From assembly GCA_027623555.1 (NCBI GenBank), contig JAQBSZ010000007.1:1-64000 (forward strand): a DNA stretch of 64,000 nucleotides, in the 5' to 3' direction. This document shows, one piece after another, positions 44,393-54,700 of this stretch. Position numbers and translations under genes: made by a program. The DNA comes from Pseudomonadota bacterium. Lineage in GTDB: Bacteria > Pseudomonadota > Gammaproteobacteria > Pseudomonadales > Pseudohongiellaceae. Below the pieces are notes generated by a model, which worked only from the letters and a program-made list of their open reading frames with translations, searched no databases and was not told the origin of the DNA. Position 1 is the first letter of the stretch. Each line of letters starts with the position of its first letter.

Positions 44393-45391
44393 ATGTTAAA
44401 ACAGACCACCATTGTGCTTTTTACATTTTTTGCTCTAGGTGCGCCATGCTTTGCCGATTATGATTTGGGTCGATCGGAAATCGCTGTCTCGATTAATAAT
44501 GAGATCTATCCCTACAAGAATTTCGCAACTTACGTATTACCGCAGGAACACCTCGGTATTTGTCTGTTGTCAGACAATTTGGAGCGACTACGAATTACGG
44601 CGAATACTGGAACCCTCGATCCAATTGAAGATTGTAGATGGATCTGGACCGCGCCTGATGAGCCAGGCCAGGCACAGATAAACATACTCAGAGGCGATGA
44701 GCTACTGATGTCATTGAATGTGTTTGTAATGACTCCAGCCAGTGAACTGGTAAACGGGCGAATCGACAATGTCATTGTAGGTGAGTATCCTGAGCCCATC
44801 GAAGATAGCCCGATTTATCAGCAGCCCGACGGTTTCATCCGTGTAACGGAAGATATGGTCGACACGCCCGTGTCACCTAATTTCGTATTGGGTCAATTCA
44901 TCACTTCTCTGGATTCCAGCTTTCCCAAATATATTGTGCTGCGGGAGCGCCTGCTGTTAAAACTCGAAGCACTGCTGGAGCGCCTCAATGAGCAAGGTAT
45001 TGAAGCAGAATCTCTGGCAGTAATTGCCGGGTACATGACACCGGACTTCAATAGATCTATCGGCGGCCAGACTCATAGCCGGCATATCTATGGAGGCGCC
45101 GCCAGCGTCATCATCGACCGTGATGCAGATGGAAAGATGGATGACCTGGACGGCAATGGTGTCATCGACACACGGGATGGAGGCGTGCTTTTCGATATTA
45201 TCGACGAGCTCTATTCCGAGCCAGGGAAGGAGTTTCTGAGAGGTGGTCTCTTTCTCTATAGTGCCTCTGGCGACCGCGGTCCTGCAGTCCTGCTTGATGC
45301 GAGAGGATTCAGGATGCGCTGGCCCAATGCCAGTGATGTTCCTCCCCTGCCGGAAAATTTACGCCCAAAGCACAAGCGACAGTTTGAATAG
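44393..45391 (+). CDS. Secreted protein with M15-like (D-Ala-D-Ala peptidase fold) C-terminal domain
   Basis: A 332-residue protein with signal peptide (MLKQTTIVLFTFFALGAPCFA). The first half is beta-rich without clear homology. The second half, AVIAGYMTPDFNRSIGGQTHSRHIYGGAASVIID, resembles the M15/DUF882 zinc peptidase region, in which SxHxxGxAxD supplies two metal ligands. Here the Asp position reads Ser (GGAASVI), with an Asp three residues later. It is followed by a calcium-binding-like loop DRDADGKMDDLDGNG. It may therefore be a modified or inactive peptidase acting on the cell wall. It is followed by marC 76 bases later on the same strand. Confidence 0.7.
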   Translation: MLKQTTIVLFTFFALGAPCFADYDLGRSEIAVSINNEIYPYKNFATYVLPQEHLGICLLSDNLERLRITANTGTLDPIEDCRWIWTAPDEPGQAQINILRGDELLMSLNVFVMTPASELVNGRIDNVIVGEYPEPIEDSPIYQQPDGFIRVTEDMVDTPVSPNFVLGQFITSLDSSFPKYIVLRERLLLKLEALLERLNEQGIEAESLAVIAGYMTPDFNRSIGGQTHSRHIYGGAASVIIDRDADGKMDDLDGNGVIDTRDGGVLFDIIDELYSEPGKEFLRGGLFLYSASGDRGPAVLLDARGFRMRWPNASDVPPLPENLRPKHKRQFE

Positions 45392-45467
45392 CTATCAATC
45401 TGTCAGGGTGCCTCCTCCGCTATTCGATACGCAATGCTAGTTTCCGCAACAATGCACAGGATTTTCA

Positions 45468-46094
45468 ATGGACTGGAATGAATACATTCAAATGTTTGTC
45501 GGCTTGTTTGCGATTTCCAGCCCAATCAGCATTGTTCCGCTGTATCTCAGTTACACCGAGAACATCAAGAGTCACCGGCCACGCGTTGCCAGAACCACAG
45601 CCATCGCAGTTTCATTGATTGCGATAGTTAGTCTAGTACTGGGGCAGTCGATCCTGGCATTCTTCAGTATCAGCGTCGATGCGTTTCGGGTCGCAGGCGG
45701 TATCCTGCTGATGTTCATCGCCTTCGGAATGTTGCAAGCCCATAGCGGTAGAATCAAGCACACACCGGAGGAAGATGAGGAAGCCATTGAGAGCGCTTCC
45801 GTCGCTGTCGTTCCCCTGGCCATACCCTTAATCGCAGGTCCTGGCGTGATCAGCACGATAATTCTTTTTAATAACCAGACGGAAGGCCTTACCGACAAGA
45901 TCGCCCTCTTTATTATCTGTCAGCTTCTTGCAATGACGGTCTGGATAGTCTTACATTTCGCCCCACAGATCGGTGATCGCATGAGCCGGACCGCGATGAA
46001 TATAACCACACGCGTCATGGGCCTGATCCTGGCTGCAATGTCTGTGGAATTTATCGTTGGTGGTCTACGGGTACTACTTCCCGGACTAGCCTGA
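45468..46094 (+). CDS. MarC family integral membrane protein
   Basis: A 208-residue protein with six predicted membrane spans. FVGLFAISSPISIVPLYLSYTEN at the N-terminus, FSISVDAFRVAGGILLMFIAFGML, and VAVVPLAIPLIAGPGVISTIILF are the conserved MarC/UPF0056 segments. The family was once linked to multiple antibiotic resistance, but its function is not established. AGGA precedes the ATG. The nhaA gene follows after 9 bases, so both are probably co-transcribed. Confidence 0.92.
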   Translation: MDWNEYIQMFVGLFAISSPISIVPLYLSYTENIKSHRPRVARTTAIAVSLIAIVSLVLGQSILAFFSISVDAFRVAGGILLMFIAFGMLQAHSGRIKHTPEEDEEAIESASVAVVPLAIPLIAGPGVISTIILFNNQTEGLTDKIALFIICQLLAMTVWIVLHFAPQIGDRMSRTAMNITTRVMGLILAAMSVEFIVGGLRVLLPGLA

Positions 46095-46103
46095 GGAAAT
46101 TTT

Positions 46104-47312
46104 ATGTCAGCAAAAACGGAATCTTTTGCTACCCGCTCCGCTATTATTCAGTTCTTCAATCTGGAAACCTCCGGCGTAATCATACTTGCTGGGGTGACCC
46201 TGCTCGCGCTCATCATTTCAAATACCCCGCTCTATGCGCTATATCGCGAGATTCTAACGACGCCCGTCATCGTACAAATAGGCAGTGCTGGATTGAACAA
46301 GCCTATATTACTTTGGATAAATGATGGGCTGATGGCGATCTTCTTCTGTCTGATAGCAATAGAGATAAAGAGAAAGGTATTCGCGGCACCGGACATCGGC
46401 TGGGCAGACCTCGCTCTGCCGTCAATTGGCGCACTGGGAGGCATTGCGATTCCTGCTTTAATCTACCTTGGCATGAACCTTGGGTATCCTGAGTACCACC
46501 GAGGGTGGGCAATACCCACGGCAACTGACATTGCCTTTTCGCTCGGTGTATTGATGTCGCTCGGCAGTAGAGTTCCCGAATCGCTCAAATTGTTCCTCAT
46601 TATGCTCGCCGTTCTTGACGACCTGGCCGCCATTATTGTTATCGCCGTGTTTTATACGGATGAGCTTTCCCTTTTTTCACTGGGTTTAACCGCCATCGGT
46701 GCAATAGCACTTCTGGCAATGAATCGATTCAGAGTGAGATACGTAATCGCGTACATCTGGTTAGGTATCTTCATGTGGGTGTGTATGGTCAAGTCTGGCG
46801 TACACGCGACTCTCACCGGGGTAATTCTTGGTTTCGCATTACCAATGGGAATCAAAGGTGAACACGGCATCTCTCCATCGATGCAGATGGAACACGATCT
46901 GAAGTACTGGGTTACCTATATGCATCTTCCTTTATTTGCCTTTGCAAATGCTGGAGTCCCACTGGCGGGAGCGTCACTTGACTTGCTACTGGGGCCGGTG
47001 CCGATGGGTATTGCACTGGGTTTGTTGATTGGCAAACCGCTGGGTGTAACTCTCTTCGTCTGGTTAGGTACCGTCCTAAAGCTTGTCCAATTACCGCAAG
47101 ATGCAAATTGGACTCAATTTATTGGAGTGGCAGTGCTGACCGGTATAGGTTTTACCATGAGCCTGTTTATTGGAACCCTGGCGTTTGGCGAAGAACTGAT
47201 CATGCGCATTCGCCTGGGTGTCCTGGCCGGGTCATTTCTCGCCGCCACTATCGGCTACCTGATTCTTCGCGCCGTTTCGCCCAAACCATCCGAGGATTCT
47301 GTTCCTGTCTGA
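46104..47312 (+). CDS. nhaA: NhaA Na+/H+ antiporter
   Basis: A 402-residue protein with twelve or so membrane spans. The NhaA hallmarks are present: GWAIPTATDIAFSLGVLMSLG, LFLIMLAVLDDLAAIIVIAVFYT (the paired Asp of the ion-binding site), LPLFAFANAGVPL, and a C-terminal GIGFTMSLFIGTLAFG. It exchanges internal Na+ for H+ and supports pH and salt tolerance, which fits a marine habitat. GAGGA precedes the ATG. It follows marC by 9 bases and converges on the TerC gene with a 26-base gap. Confidence 0.96.
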   Translation: MSAKTESFATRSAIIQFFNLETSGVIILAGVTLLALIISNTPLYALYREILTTPVIVQIGSAGLNKPILLWINDGLMAIFFCLIAIEIKRKVFAAPDIGWADLALPSIGALGGIAIPALIYLGMNLGYPEYHRGWAIPTATDIAFSLGVLMSLGSRVPESLKLFLIMLAVLDDLAAIIVIAVFYTDELSLFSLGLTAIGAIALLAMNRFRVRYVIAYIWLGIFMWVCMVKSGVHATLTGVILGFALPMGIKGEHGISPSMQMEHDLKYWVTYMHLPLFAFANAGVPLAGASLDLLLGPVPMGIALGLLIGKPLGVTLFVWLGTVLKLVQLPQDANWTQFIGVAVLTGIGFTMSLFIGTLAFGEELIMRIRLGVLAGSFLAATIGYLILRAVSPKPSEDSVPV

Positions 47313-47338
47313 AGTGGATAGGATCCCTTACTCTCTAT

Positions 47339-48100
47339 TCATTCTCTATCAGCTGACGCGGAGATTGCTTTATTGAGCTTGATAGTTTCTGTCTGTTTAG
47401 ACTTGCGCATCAGCATGTTGAGAAATTCAACACCAATTGAAAAAGTCATAGCGAAATAGATGTAGCCCCGTGGAATATGGAAATCCAATCCTTCGGCCAC
47501 CAGTGTCGCGCCAATCAGGATCAGGAAAGCCAGGGCCAGCATCTTGAAAGTAGGATGTTTCTCTACAAATTCACCGATCGGACCAGCAAGGAGCAGCATG
47601 ATAACCATCGAAACCAGTATGGCGATCACCATTATCGAAAGATGATCTACCAGTCCAATAGCGGTAATAACCGAATCCACTGAGAATACCATATCGATAA
47701 TACCGATCTGCAGGATAATCGCGGCATAACCTGAATGGATGATTGCACGGTCACTGGACTGCAATCGCTCCAGACTGTTGTGTATTTCATGAGTGGATTT
47801 GGCCAGCAGAAACAGCCCTCCTGCAATCAAGATCAGATCGCGACCCGAAAATTCTACTTCAAATAGAGTGAACCAGGGCTCAACCAGGCCTATTAACCAG
47901 GCAAGACTAAACAGCAGTAACATACGCATTACTAGGGCCAGACCGATGCCGAGTCTTCGTGCGGCGTTACGTTGATGAGGTGGAAGTTCTCCAACGAGAA
48001 TTGAAATAAAGATGATATTGTCGATGCCGAGAATTATCTCCAGCGCTATCAATGAAAGCAGCGCTATCCAGGCTTCAGGATTGGCTAATATTTCAAACAC
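47339..48100 (-). CDS. TerC family membrane protein
   Basis: A 253-residue protein with seven or so spans. EIILGIDNIIFISILVGELP, LFLLAKSTHEIHNSLE, and IGIIDMVFSVDSVITAIGLVDHLSIMVIAILVSMVIM contain the acidic TerC motifs. YIYFAMTFSIGVEFLNM is near the end. TerC-family proteins take part in tellurite resistance or, in other lineages, Mn2+ export. It starts at a GTG preceded by AAGG. I looked for the yybP-ykoY manganese riboswitch in its 96-base leader and saw no match. It converges on nhaA. Confidence 0.93.
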   Translation of the reverse strand: MFEILANPEAWIALLSLIALEIILGIDNIIFISILVGELPPHQRNAARRLGIGLALVMRMLLLFSLAWLIGLVEPWFTLFEVEFSGRDLILIAGGLFLLAKSTHEIHNSLERLQSSDRAIIHSGYAAIILQIGIIDMVFSVDSVITAIGLVDHLSIMVIAILVSMVIMLLLAGPIGEFVEKHPTFKMLALAFLILIGATLVAEGLDFHIPRGYIYFAMTFSIGVEFLNMLMRKSKQTETIKLNKAISASADRE

Positions 48101-48196
48101 TACTGGTACCTTTTCTGACTAATTTTGCGGTAGAACGACAAGAGTTGAAATGAAGCGATTGATACATTTTCCTCTATCTACAGAAACCATGAATTC

Positions 48197-49612
48197 TTAG
48201 ATCGCTGTAGTTTGTTTTACTTTTCTGGATGATTCTGTCGCTCCTTCTCGCTCCTCTTGCCTAGCCAATTGCTCTTCGGCCGTGCCACTGCCACCGACCC
48301 AGCGCTCCATCAGGGCACAGGCAACAAGATCTCCGGTTACATTGATTGCCGTTCTGCTCATATCCAGAATTCGATCCACACCCATTATGAGGGCAATTCC
48401 TGACGGAGGAATCCCTACTGACTCGAGCACCATGGACAATATCACAATACCAACCCCTGGAGTCGCCGGGGAGCCGATCGATGCTCCCACTGCCATCGCC
48501 ACAATCAGTGCCAGGCTTGCCAGGCCCAGGTCGATGCCGTACACCTGCGCCAGAAACACCGTGGCAACACTCTGATAGAGAGCCGTGCCATTCATGTTGA
48601 TAGTGGCGCCCAGGGGAATTACAAACTGGGAGATCGAGGGCCTGACCTTAAAATGTTCCTCGGCAGTCTTTATGGAAAGCGGCATCACCGCGGCGGAGCT
48701 CGAAGTGGAAAAAGCCAATAACAGCACGTCTTTCGAATTGCGAAGGAACTTGAGCGGCGACTCCTGCACAATAACTCGCAACAAGACCAGATAGACAACC
48801 AGCATCAACAACAATCCAAGCAATACTGTTACTACATAGAATCCCATCCCCAGGAGTGAGCTGAGTCCGATCTTGGTGGAAAGCTGGGCCATTAATCCGA
48901 AAACTGCAATTGGTGCCAGTCGCATTGCCCAGCGCACTACCGTCATGCATATCTCCTGTAACGAACCCAGAAGATCGAGCATAGGCCTGGCTTGCTTCGG
49001 CGCCATTGAGACCAGCGCAATGCCAAATATTATGGAGAAGATGACTATTTGTAGCATCTCTCCTTCTACCATCGCATCGAGTGGATTGCCGGGTAACAGG
49101 CCCAGCAGGCGATCGGGCAATTCCAGTATGTTCGGTGGCAAAGGTGAGGTTCCGTTTGCAGCGGCCAGGTCTGATTGCGTTAGCAGGCCAGTCATTGAAT
49201 CCCCCGGGCGAAGTAAACCGGCTATCCACAGCCCAATAGTTGCCGCTACAGCTGTTGTCGCAACAAAGAAGAGCGTAACCCGAACGCCCAGTTTCTTCAG
49301 CTGTTCCAGGTTCTCACTGGCTGCCAGACCGCGAATCACCGATGCCACCACCAGAGGAATCACTATCATCTGGATCGTGGCCAGAAAGAGTCTTCCAGGA
49401 AATGCCAGCCAATTGCCAATTGTCACGCCAACGGCAGGCTCAACCAGTCCTGACGAGGGGCCCAGCGCCGCTCCTACCAGCAAGCCTAGACCCATCCCAA
49501 CCAGCACCTTGAGCCACAACCGACCCTCCACAAGTCCGGAGAGATAATGGCTCAACCGACCGAGTGACCTGGGATGTAATATTTCGAGCGCTTTAAATGG
49601 GTTTTTATTCAC
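48197..49612 (-). CDS. Dicarboxylate/amino acid:cation symporter (DAACS family)
   Basis: A 471-residue inner-membrane carrier. The substrate-binding hallmarks are intact: the Ser-rich hairpin AFSTSSSAAVMPLSIKTAEE, INMNGTALYQSVATVFLAQVYG (NMNGT), the second hairpin SIGSPATPGVGIVILSMVLESVGIPPSGIALIMGVDRILDMSRTAINVTGD. Relatives (GltP, DctA) import glutamate, aspartate or C4-dicarboxylates with Na+ or H+. The start is a GTG, with a weak ribosome site. The C-terminus is a charged tail. It is divergent from tamA across a 347-base gap. Confidence 0.93.
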   Translation of the reverse strand: MNKNPFKALEILHPRSLGRLSHYLSGLVEGRLWLKVLVGMGLGLLVGAALGPSSGLVEPAVGVTIGNWLAFPGRLFLATIQMIVIPLVVASVIRGLAASENLEQLKKLGVRVTLFFVATTAVAATIGLWIAGLLRPGDSMTGLLTQSDLAAANGTSPLPPNILELPDRLLGLLPGNPLDAMVEGEMLQIVIFSIIFGIALVSMAPKQARPMLDLLGSLQEICMTVVRWAMRLAPIAVFGLMAQLSTKIGLSSLLGMGFYVVTVLLGLLLMLVVYLVLLRVIVQESPLKFLRNSKDVLLLAFSTSSSAAVMPLSIKTAEEHFKVRPSISQFVIPLGATINMNGTALYQSVATVFLAQVYGIDLGLASLALIVAMAVGASIGSPATPGVGIVILSMVLESVGIPPSGIALIMGVDRILDMSRTAINVTGDLVACALMERWVGGSGTAEEQLARQEEREGATESSRKVKQTTAI

Positions 49613-49959
49613 TTTTCTGTTCTTGCACTGAAAATGTCGTCATAAGAAAAACTAACAGCCGGTCCTGTAAGATCAGGTTACCTGATATGCTGCCCCGCTT
49701 CAGTCCTTTTCGTTGGGGCAGCTCGGCACAGAGTGTAGTTCAGATGCGTAAGCGCTAAAACAAGCGCTCGAAAATTTGTTAGATCGGCTTTATCTATTCT
49801 CTTTTATTCGAGATGATGAGAATGTACTTTCGCCACGCCCAAACTCGCTGTCCGATCCTGCTCCAGGTTATTCTCGAAATCGACCAACCCAAAACCGGGA
49901 TTCAGGATCCATTCAGCTGTAAGCATCAGAATAAGTGAACTCAATAATTGATACATTCT
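49613..49959. other. Structured intergenic region between the symporter and tamA
   Basis: 347 bases between divergent genes. It contains three dyads: ATCAGG/CCTGAT around 49673-49686, GCTGCCCC (49689-49696) with GGGGCAGC (49715-49722) around an 18-base loop, and two AGCGCT palindromes near 49755-49775. Either promoter control or a small RNA could account for these; there is no T-run after the strongest stem. No protein-coding candidate is convincing. Confidence 0.45.
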
Positions 49960-51705
49960 ATGTATTTGATTGCTAAATCTTTTTATTGCCGACTTGCGCA
50001 AATTTTCCTATTTATAGGACTGGCGACGGGCGCCTTAGCAGTTTTTTCCCAGGAACCTGTGATAACCATTATCGGAGCCGATCTGGCACTCGAGCGGAAC
50101 ATTAGATCTCATCTCGATCTGGGCAGAGTAACTTGTGAAACAGAACTGCGAAGGCTGAACCGGAATCTCCCGACGATCCGGCAAAATACCATTAGGGCCA
50201 GTCGCGCAATCGGTTATTACCACCTCGAACTGACAGCCACGTTTTCCAGAACCGAGAACTGCTGGGAGCTGCATATTCAGATTGACCCCGGCGAGCCCGT
50301 GCATATTTCCTCTCTGGACGTCAGGGTACTCAGTGACGATTCGCTCTTCGCCGATGTGCTGGAACATCTGCCGTTAGCCTCAGGAGACCAGCTGAATCAT
50401 GCGAGTTATGAAACGATCAAATCGACTCTCAGTTCGACAGCAATTGAAACTGGCTTCTTTGAGGCTCGTTTCGAGACTTCACAATTGCTCCTGGACCTGC
50501 AAGAAAACACAGCGGCAGTAGTAATCCGTTTTAATCCCGGTCCACGATTTCGCTTCGGAACTGTAGAAATTGAAGCATCTGATGTGCTGTCAGATGAATT
50601 CGTCAGCCGCTACATCGATTTTTAAGTGGGTGCCTATTATTCCTCTGAGGAATTAATCACACTACGTAATTCTTTCAATGAAAGCCTCTATTTCAATGCA
50701 GTAACAGTTACGCCAGCGCTGGACCGGGCAGTCAATCAGACTATACCAATACAGGTTGCCTTACAGGTTCGTCCGCGTCGTGCTTATTCTGCCGGCGGAG
50801 GAATAACAACCGACATCGGACCACGCATCAGACTCGACTACGACGATAGATACTTGAATCCGATGGGGCATAAACTTGAAATAGACTCCGGCTTCTCGCC
50901 TATTCAACGAATGATTGAGCTGAACTATCGAATCCCCATGACGAAACCCTCAACCGAAAGCCTGAGCTTTTCGGGCGGTATTCTGAATGAAGACAACGAC
51001 ACGTTTGCATCCGAGTCATTCAAATTAGGATCAACTTACAGTTTGATCAACAGAAATGATTGGCGTCAGAATTACTTTGTGAATTTTCAGCACGATGACT
51101 ATCAAATCAATGAAGAAAACGAGATCGCTGATACACTGATCACTGGAATTAATCTTGCACGCACTCGCGCTGACGATGCGTTGTATCCTCGCCGTGGCTG
51201 GCGCTTGTTCGCTCAATTAAGTGGTGCCTCAGAGGATGTGCTTTCGACCGAATCATTCCTGCAGTTCAACGTGAACGGAAAGCTGATTCGCTCATTCGGT
51301 CCGGGCAGGTTCCTGATGAATTTTCAAGCCGGCACGACTCTTGTTGATGATATTGGGCAACTTCCTGTATCTGTTCAGTATTTTACGGGGGGAGACCAGA
51401 GTGTCAGAGGCTATAAATACCAGTCATTGGGGCCAACCAACGCGGCAGGCGAAGTAGTTGGAGGTAAGCATTTCCTGACCGGAAGTATTGAGTACGATTT
51501 CAATATCCGCCCTGCGTGGAAGCTCGCTGTATTTGCGGATGCCGGAAACGCCTTTAATGAATTTAATAATTTCGAAGTAAAAAAGAGTGTCGGCCTGGGT
51601 CTACGCTGGATGTCCCCGATCGGCCCGATTCGAGTCGACTTGGCTTCAGCGCTCGATGATGATAATAAGTTTCGACTGCATATCAGCATGGGCCCTGATC
51701 TATGA
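49960..51705 (+). pseudogene. tamA: tamA-like gene (Omp85 family) split by in-frame TAA
   Basis: Read through the TAA at 50623-50625, the frame encodes about 580 residues, near E. coli TamA (577). The first part (about 221 residues) has a signal peptide (ATGALAVFSQ) and POTRA domains (VITIIGADLALERNIRSHL, FRFGTVEIEASDVLSDEFVSRYIDF). After the stop the same frame goes on as the end of the last POTRA domain (SSEELITLRNSFNESLYFNAVTV) and the 16-strand barrel (GGGITTDIGPRIRLDYDDRY ... VRGYKYQSLG ... DAGNAF ... VGLGLRWMSPIGPIRVDLA). TamA with TamB moves lipids or proteins to the outer membrane. A separate barrel half, starting at the GTG right after the stop, would have no signal peptide, so either readthrough, a nonsense mutation or a sequence error applies. 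tamB follows with ATGA overlap and is intact. Confidence 0.85.
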
Positions 51706-54700
51706 CGCAGACTATCCGCAAGAAATGGCGAATACTGCCCATGGTAATACTCTTGCTGTTAGGCACGGTCTTTCTCCTGGTCAGCCTGGTGTTCGTCGCG
51801 CTGAGTACCCAAAGCGGCAACCGTTGGGTAGTGTCGCAATTGGTCGCTCGGCTGAATCAGGTAGGAGGCTACTCGCTCAACTTCCAAAGCATGGATGGAA
51901 CCCTGGTGCAGGGGTTGCAGCTGAGAGGGCTTACCTTTGTTAATCCTGATGTAGACATTGCACTCGGTGAAATTCAGATTAGTTGGAATCCCTATTCAAT
52001 CTTGTCCGGCAATGTCTACCTGTCTGAATTGCGCCTCTCAGACGCGATCTTGATACCGACTGGCTCAGATGGAGCTGTTGAATCATCGGCGTCCCCGGTA
52101 GAAGTCGGCCTGTTCAATCCCCCAGGTTTTTCTATCGAGATAGGTACGCTGGAAATCACGCGAGCAGAGCTTAGACTGCAGCAACAGAGATTGCAGCTGG
52201 ATAGCTTTACCACTAATGCGCGGTTGAACGGACTCGACCTTGCATTGAGCAATGCCCATCTGAGATCTCCGCAACTGATTCTCAATGGCGATGCCCAAAT
52301 CTACCTTTCCAACTTCTTTCCAATGAATGCGAGTCTTGATTGGCGTGCCGAGATTAACTCATTGAAAGAACTGTCCGGCTCTGTCAGCCTGGTTGGAAAC
52401 ATCGATTCTCTAGAAATTGAGAACCGATTGTTGGAGCCGGCGGCCGTTCGATCAACTGGCTCTGTAAAAACCGGTTTGGGTAGCTCGGCTCTTGCTTTCG
52501 ACCTGACCCACAAAGCGGACGATTTTCGCTATCTGCAGACACTGTTAGACAACGTAGTCCTCAATGCAGTCATCCTGCGTACCAGCGGCAATCCTGCCGA
52601 AATTTTCCTGGAGCTTAGCAGTAATATTGAAACAGACTATCTACCAACCCTGCAATTCAGCGGCAATGCCATCTACACAGATCGCCATCTGGACCTCAAT
52701 TCCTACTCTATTAGTACCGCAAGCGGTAACGTAATCGGATCGGCGGATCTCGCCTGGGTAGAAAATTTACAGGGCTCACTGAATTATCAATCTAGCCATC
52801 AGAATCCTTTAAACGATTTCGATATCGACTTTGAACTGCCGTTGGATCTCACCGAGATAACAAGCTCGGGAACCTGGAGCTTCGAACTGCTTGAAACTGG
52901 CGTGCGGGGTGAACTGGAGCTTGACGCCATCGCTGGGAAAATTGGCCCTTACAACCTGACCGGAAACGGTGCACTCGGTATAGAAGGAAATACGGTCTCC
53001 ATCAGCCAGCTGGTTCTGGAGACCGATTCGAATCAGTTACTCCTGCAAGGCGAGATCGCCGACTCAATCAATATCGATTGGTCGATTAATGCCCCTGAAT
53101 TGCAGCAGGTTTTGACGGGATTGCAGGGCAGTGCAATTGGCAGCGGCAGGTTGACGGGAAGTGTTGCTGATCCCACGATTGTCTTGCAGATTGCGGCGGC
53201 AGACTTGCAGTACGCTGACTACGCCATCGCAGAATTGAACTTGAGTCTGGACAGAACCAACGCCGTCTACCAGGCAGCTATCGAATTGACTGAAGCAAGT
53301 ATTGCCACCAGCTCCATTCAGGAGGAGCTTGCGTCAGTTCTAATCCAGATTCAGGGTCTAAGCACCCGGCATTCTCTTTCGGTAGATATTGAATCCGGCT
53401 ACGGAAGTCTGCTGCTGGCTCTGGAAGGGGGTATCCCCGATCAGGCAGCATTGGAGTGGCAGGGTACCCTGCTCGAAGTTTCATTGGATTCCGCAATTGG
53501 AACCTGGTCAAGCAATTCAACAGCCAGTATTTCAGTGAGTGAATCCAGCATCAATCTACGCAACAACTGCTGGGAGCAACGCGAAGCGCAACTTTGCATC
53601 GATTTACAACGGCAGGCAGGCCAGGAAATTCAATTGGCTGCTTCACTGCAGGGATACGTGATCGAAATAGACAGCAGCACCCCTACCGGAGTTGTGGACC
53701 TCGCAAGCTTTTTACCAGAATCTATTTACCTGCCGGAAAACCTGTCATTGCATGGTACGGTCAATGCAACCCTAAACCTGTTGTTAGCTGCAAACCTCGA
53801 CCCGGTAGTGGATATTACATTGCTCAGTAGTGATGCGGAGTTCACTATCAAGGCTATCCAGCAAGAACAGGATAACGACTTGCTCGAAGATGAACTGTCT
53901 CAAGATCAGCAATACACACTGAATGTGGTGGATATTTCAGGTCAGTCCCGTGAAGGTCATTGGGATTTTTCCAGCAATATCAGTTTCTCCAGACAAAATA
54001 TCGACGAGAGCGACCTGGGACTTACTGCCGCTATAAACTCCAGGATTTCCATCGATGCGGAAAATCGCTTATCAGGAACCGCGAATCTTGAACTCGAGGA
54101 TCTCGCCTGGGTAGAGGCAATCCTGCCAGAAATCTCCAATACCCACGGCAACTTGAGTGGAGAAATAGTTCTCGCTGGCAGTCTTGGTCAACCTGCCGTT
54201 ACGGGCAACCTGGTTCTGGAGAATGGTGAATTCTCCATTCTCAGGAGCGGGATCACACTCAGCGAGATAAACACTCGGATTAACAGCACCAGCGTGAGTT
54301 CCCTGAACCTGAGTGGCGAACTTACTTCTGGCCCTGGCAAAATAGACTTCGATGGTGAGATAAATAACCTGTTTTCAGTCGAACGGCGCCTTGCAGTACA
54401 GATTAGCGGTAACGACTTTCAAGTAGCCGATCTTCCAGACTTGCAATTGAACGTCTCTCCGGAACTTCACTTAATCGCCAACCGGGAAGCAATTGATTTA
54501 GGCGGTTCTCTGCTATTACCAGTATTGAATCTACAGCTTATTCAATTACCCGAAGCGGCCGTTGATATATCCAGGGACGCGATAGTTGTGCGCTACCCGC
54601 CAGACCGACCAGAACTGGCACGCTCTATTTCTTCGAGTCAGGGCACCCTGTTCGACATCCCGGTGACTGCCGATGTCGAGATCGTACTGGGCGAGCAGGT

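Noticed and set aside
48101..48196. yybP-ykoY manganese riboswitch upstream of the TerC gene
   Set aside because: The leader is short (96 bases) and the conserved loop sequences are not seen.
48873..49547. 224-codon plus-strand ORF opposite the DAACS symporter
   Set aside because: Antisense to a gene with all family motifs intact; its translation is low-complexity Ser/Pro/Arg-rich.
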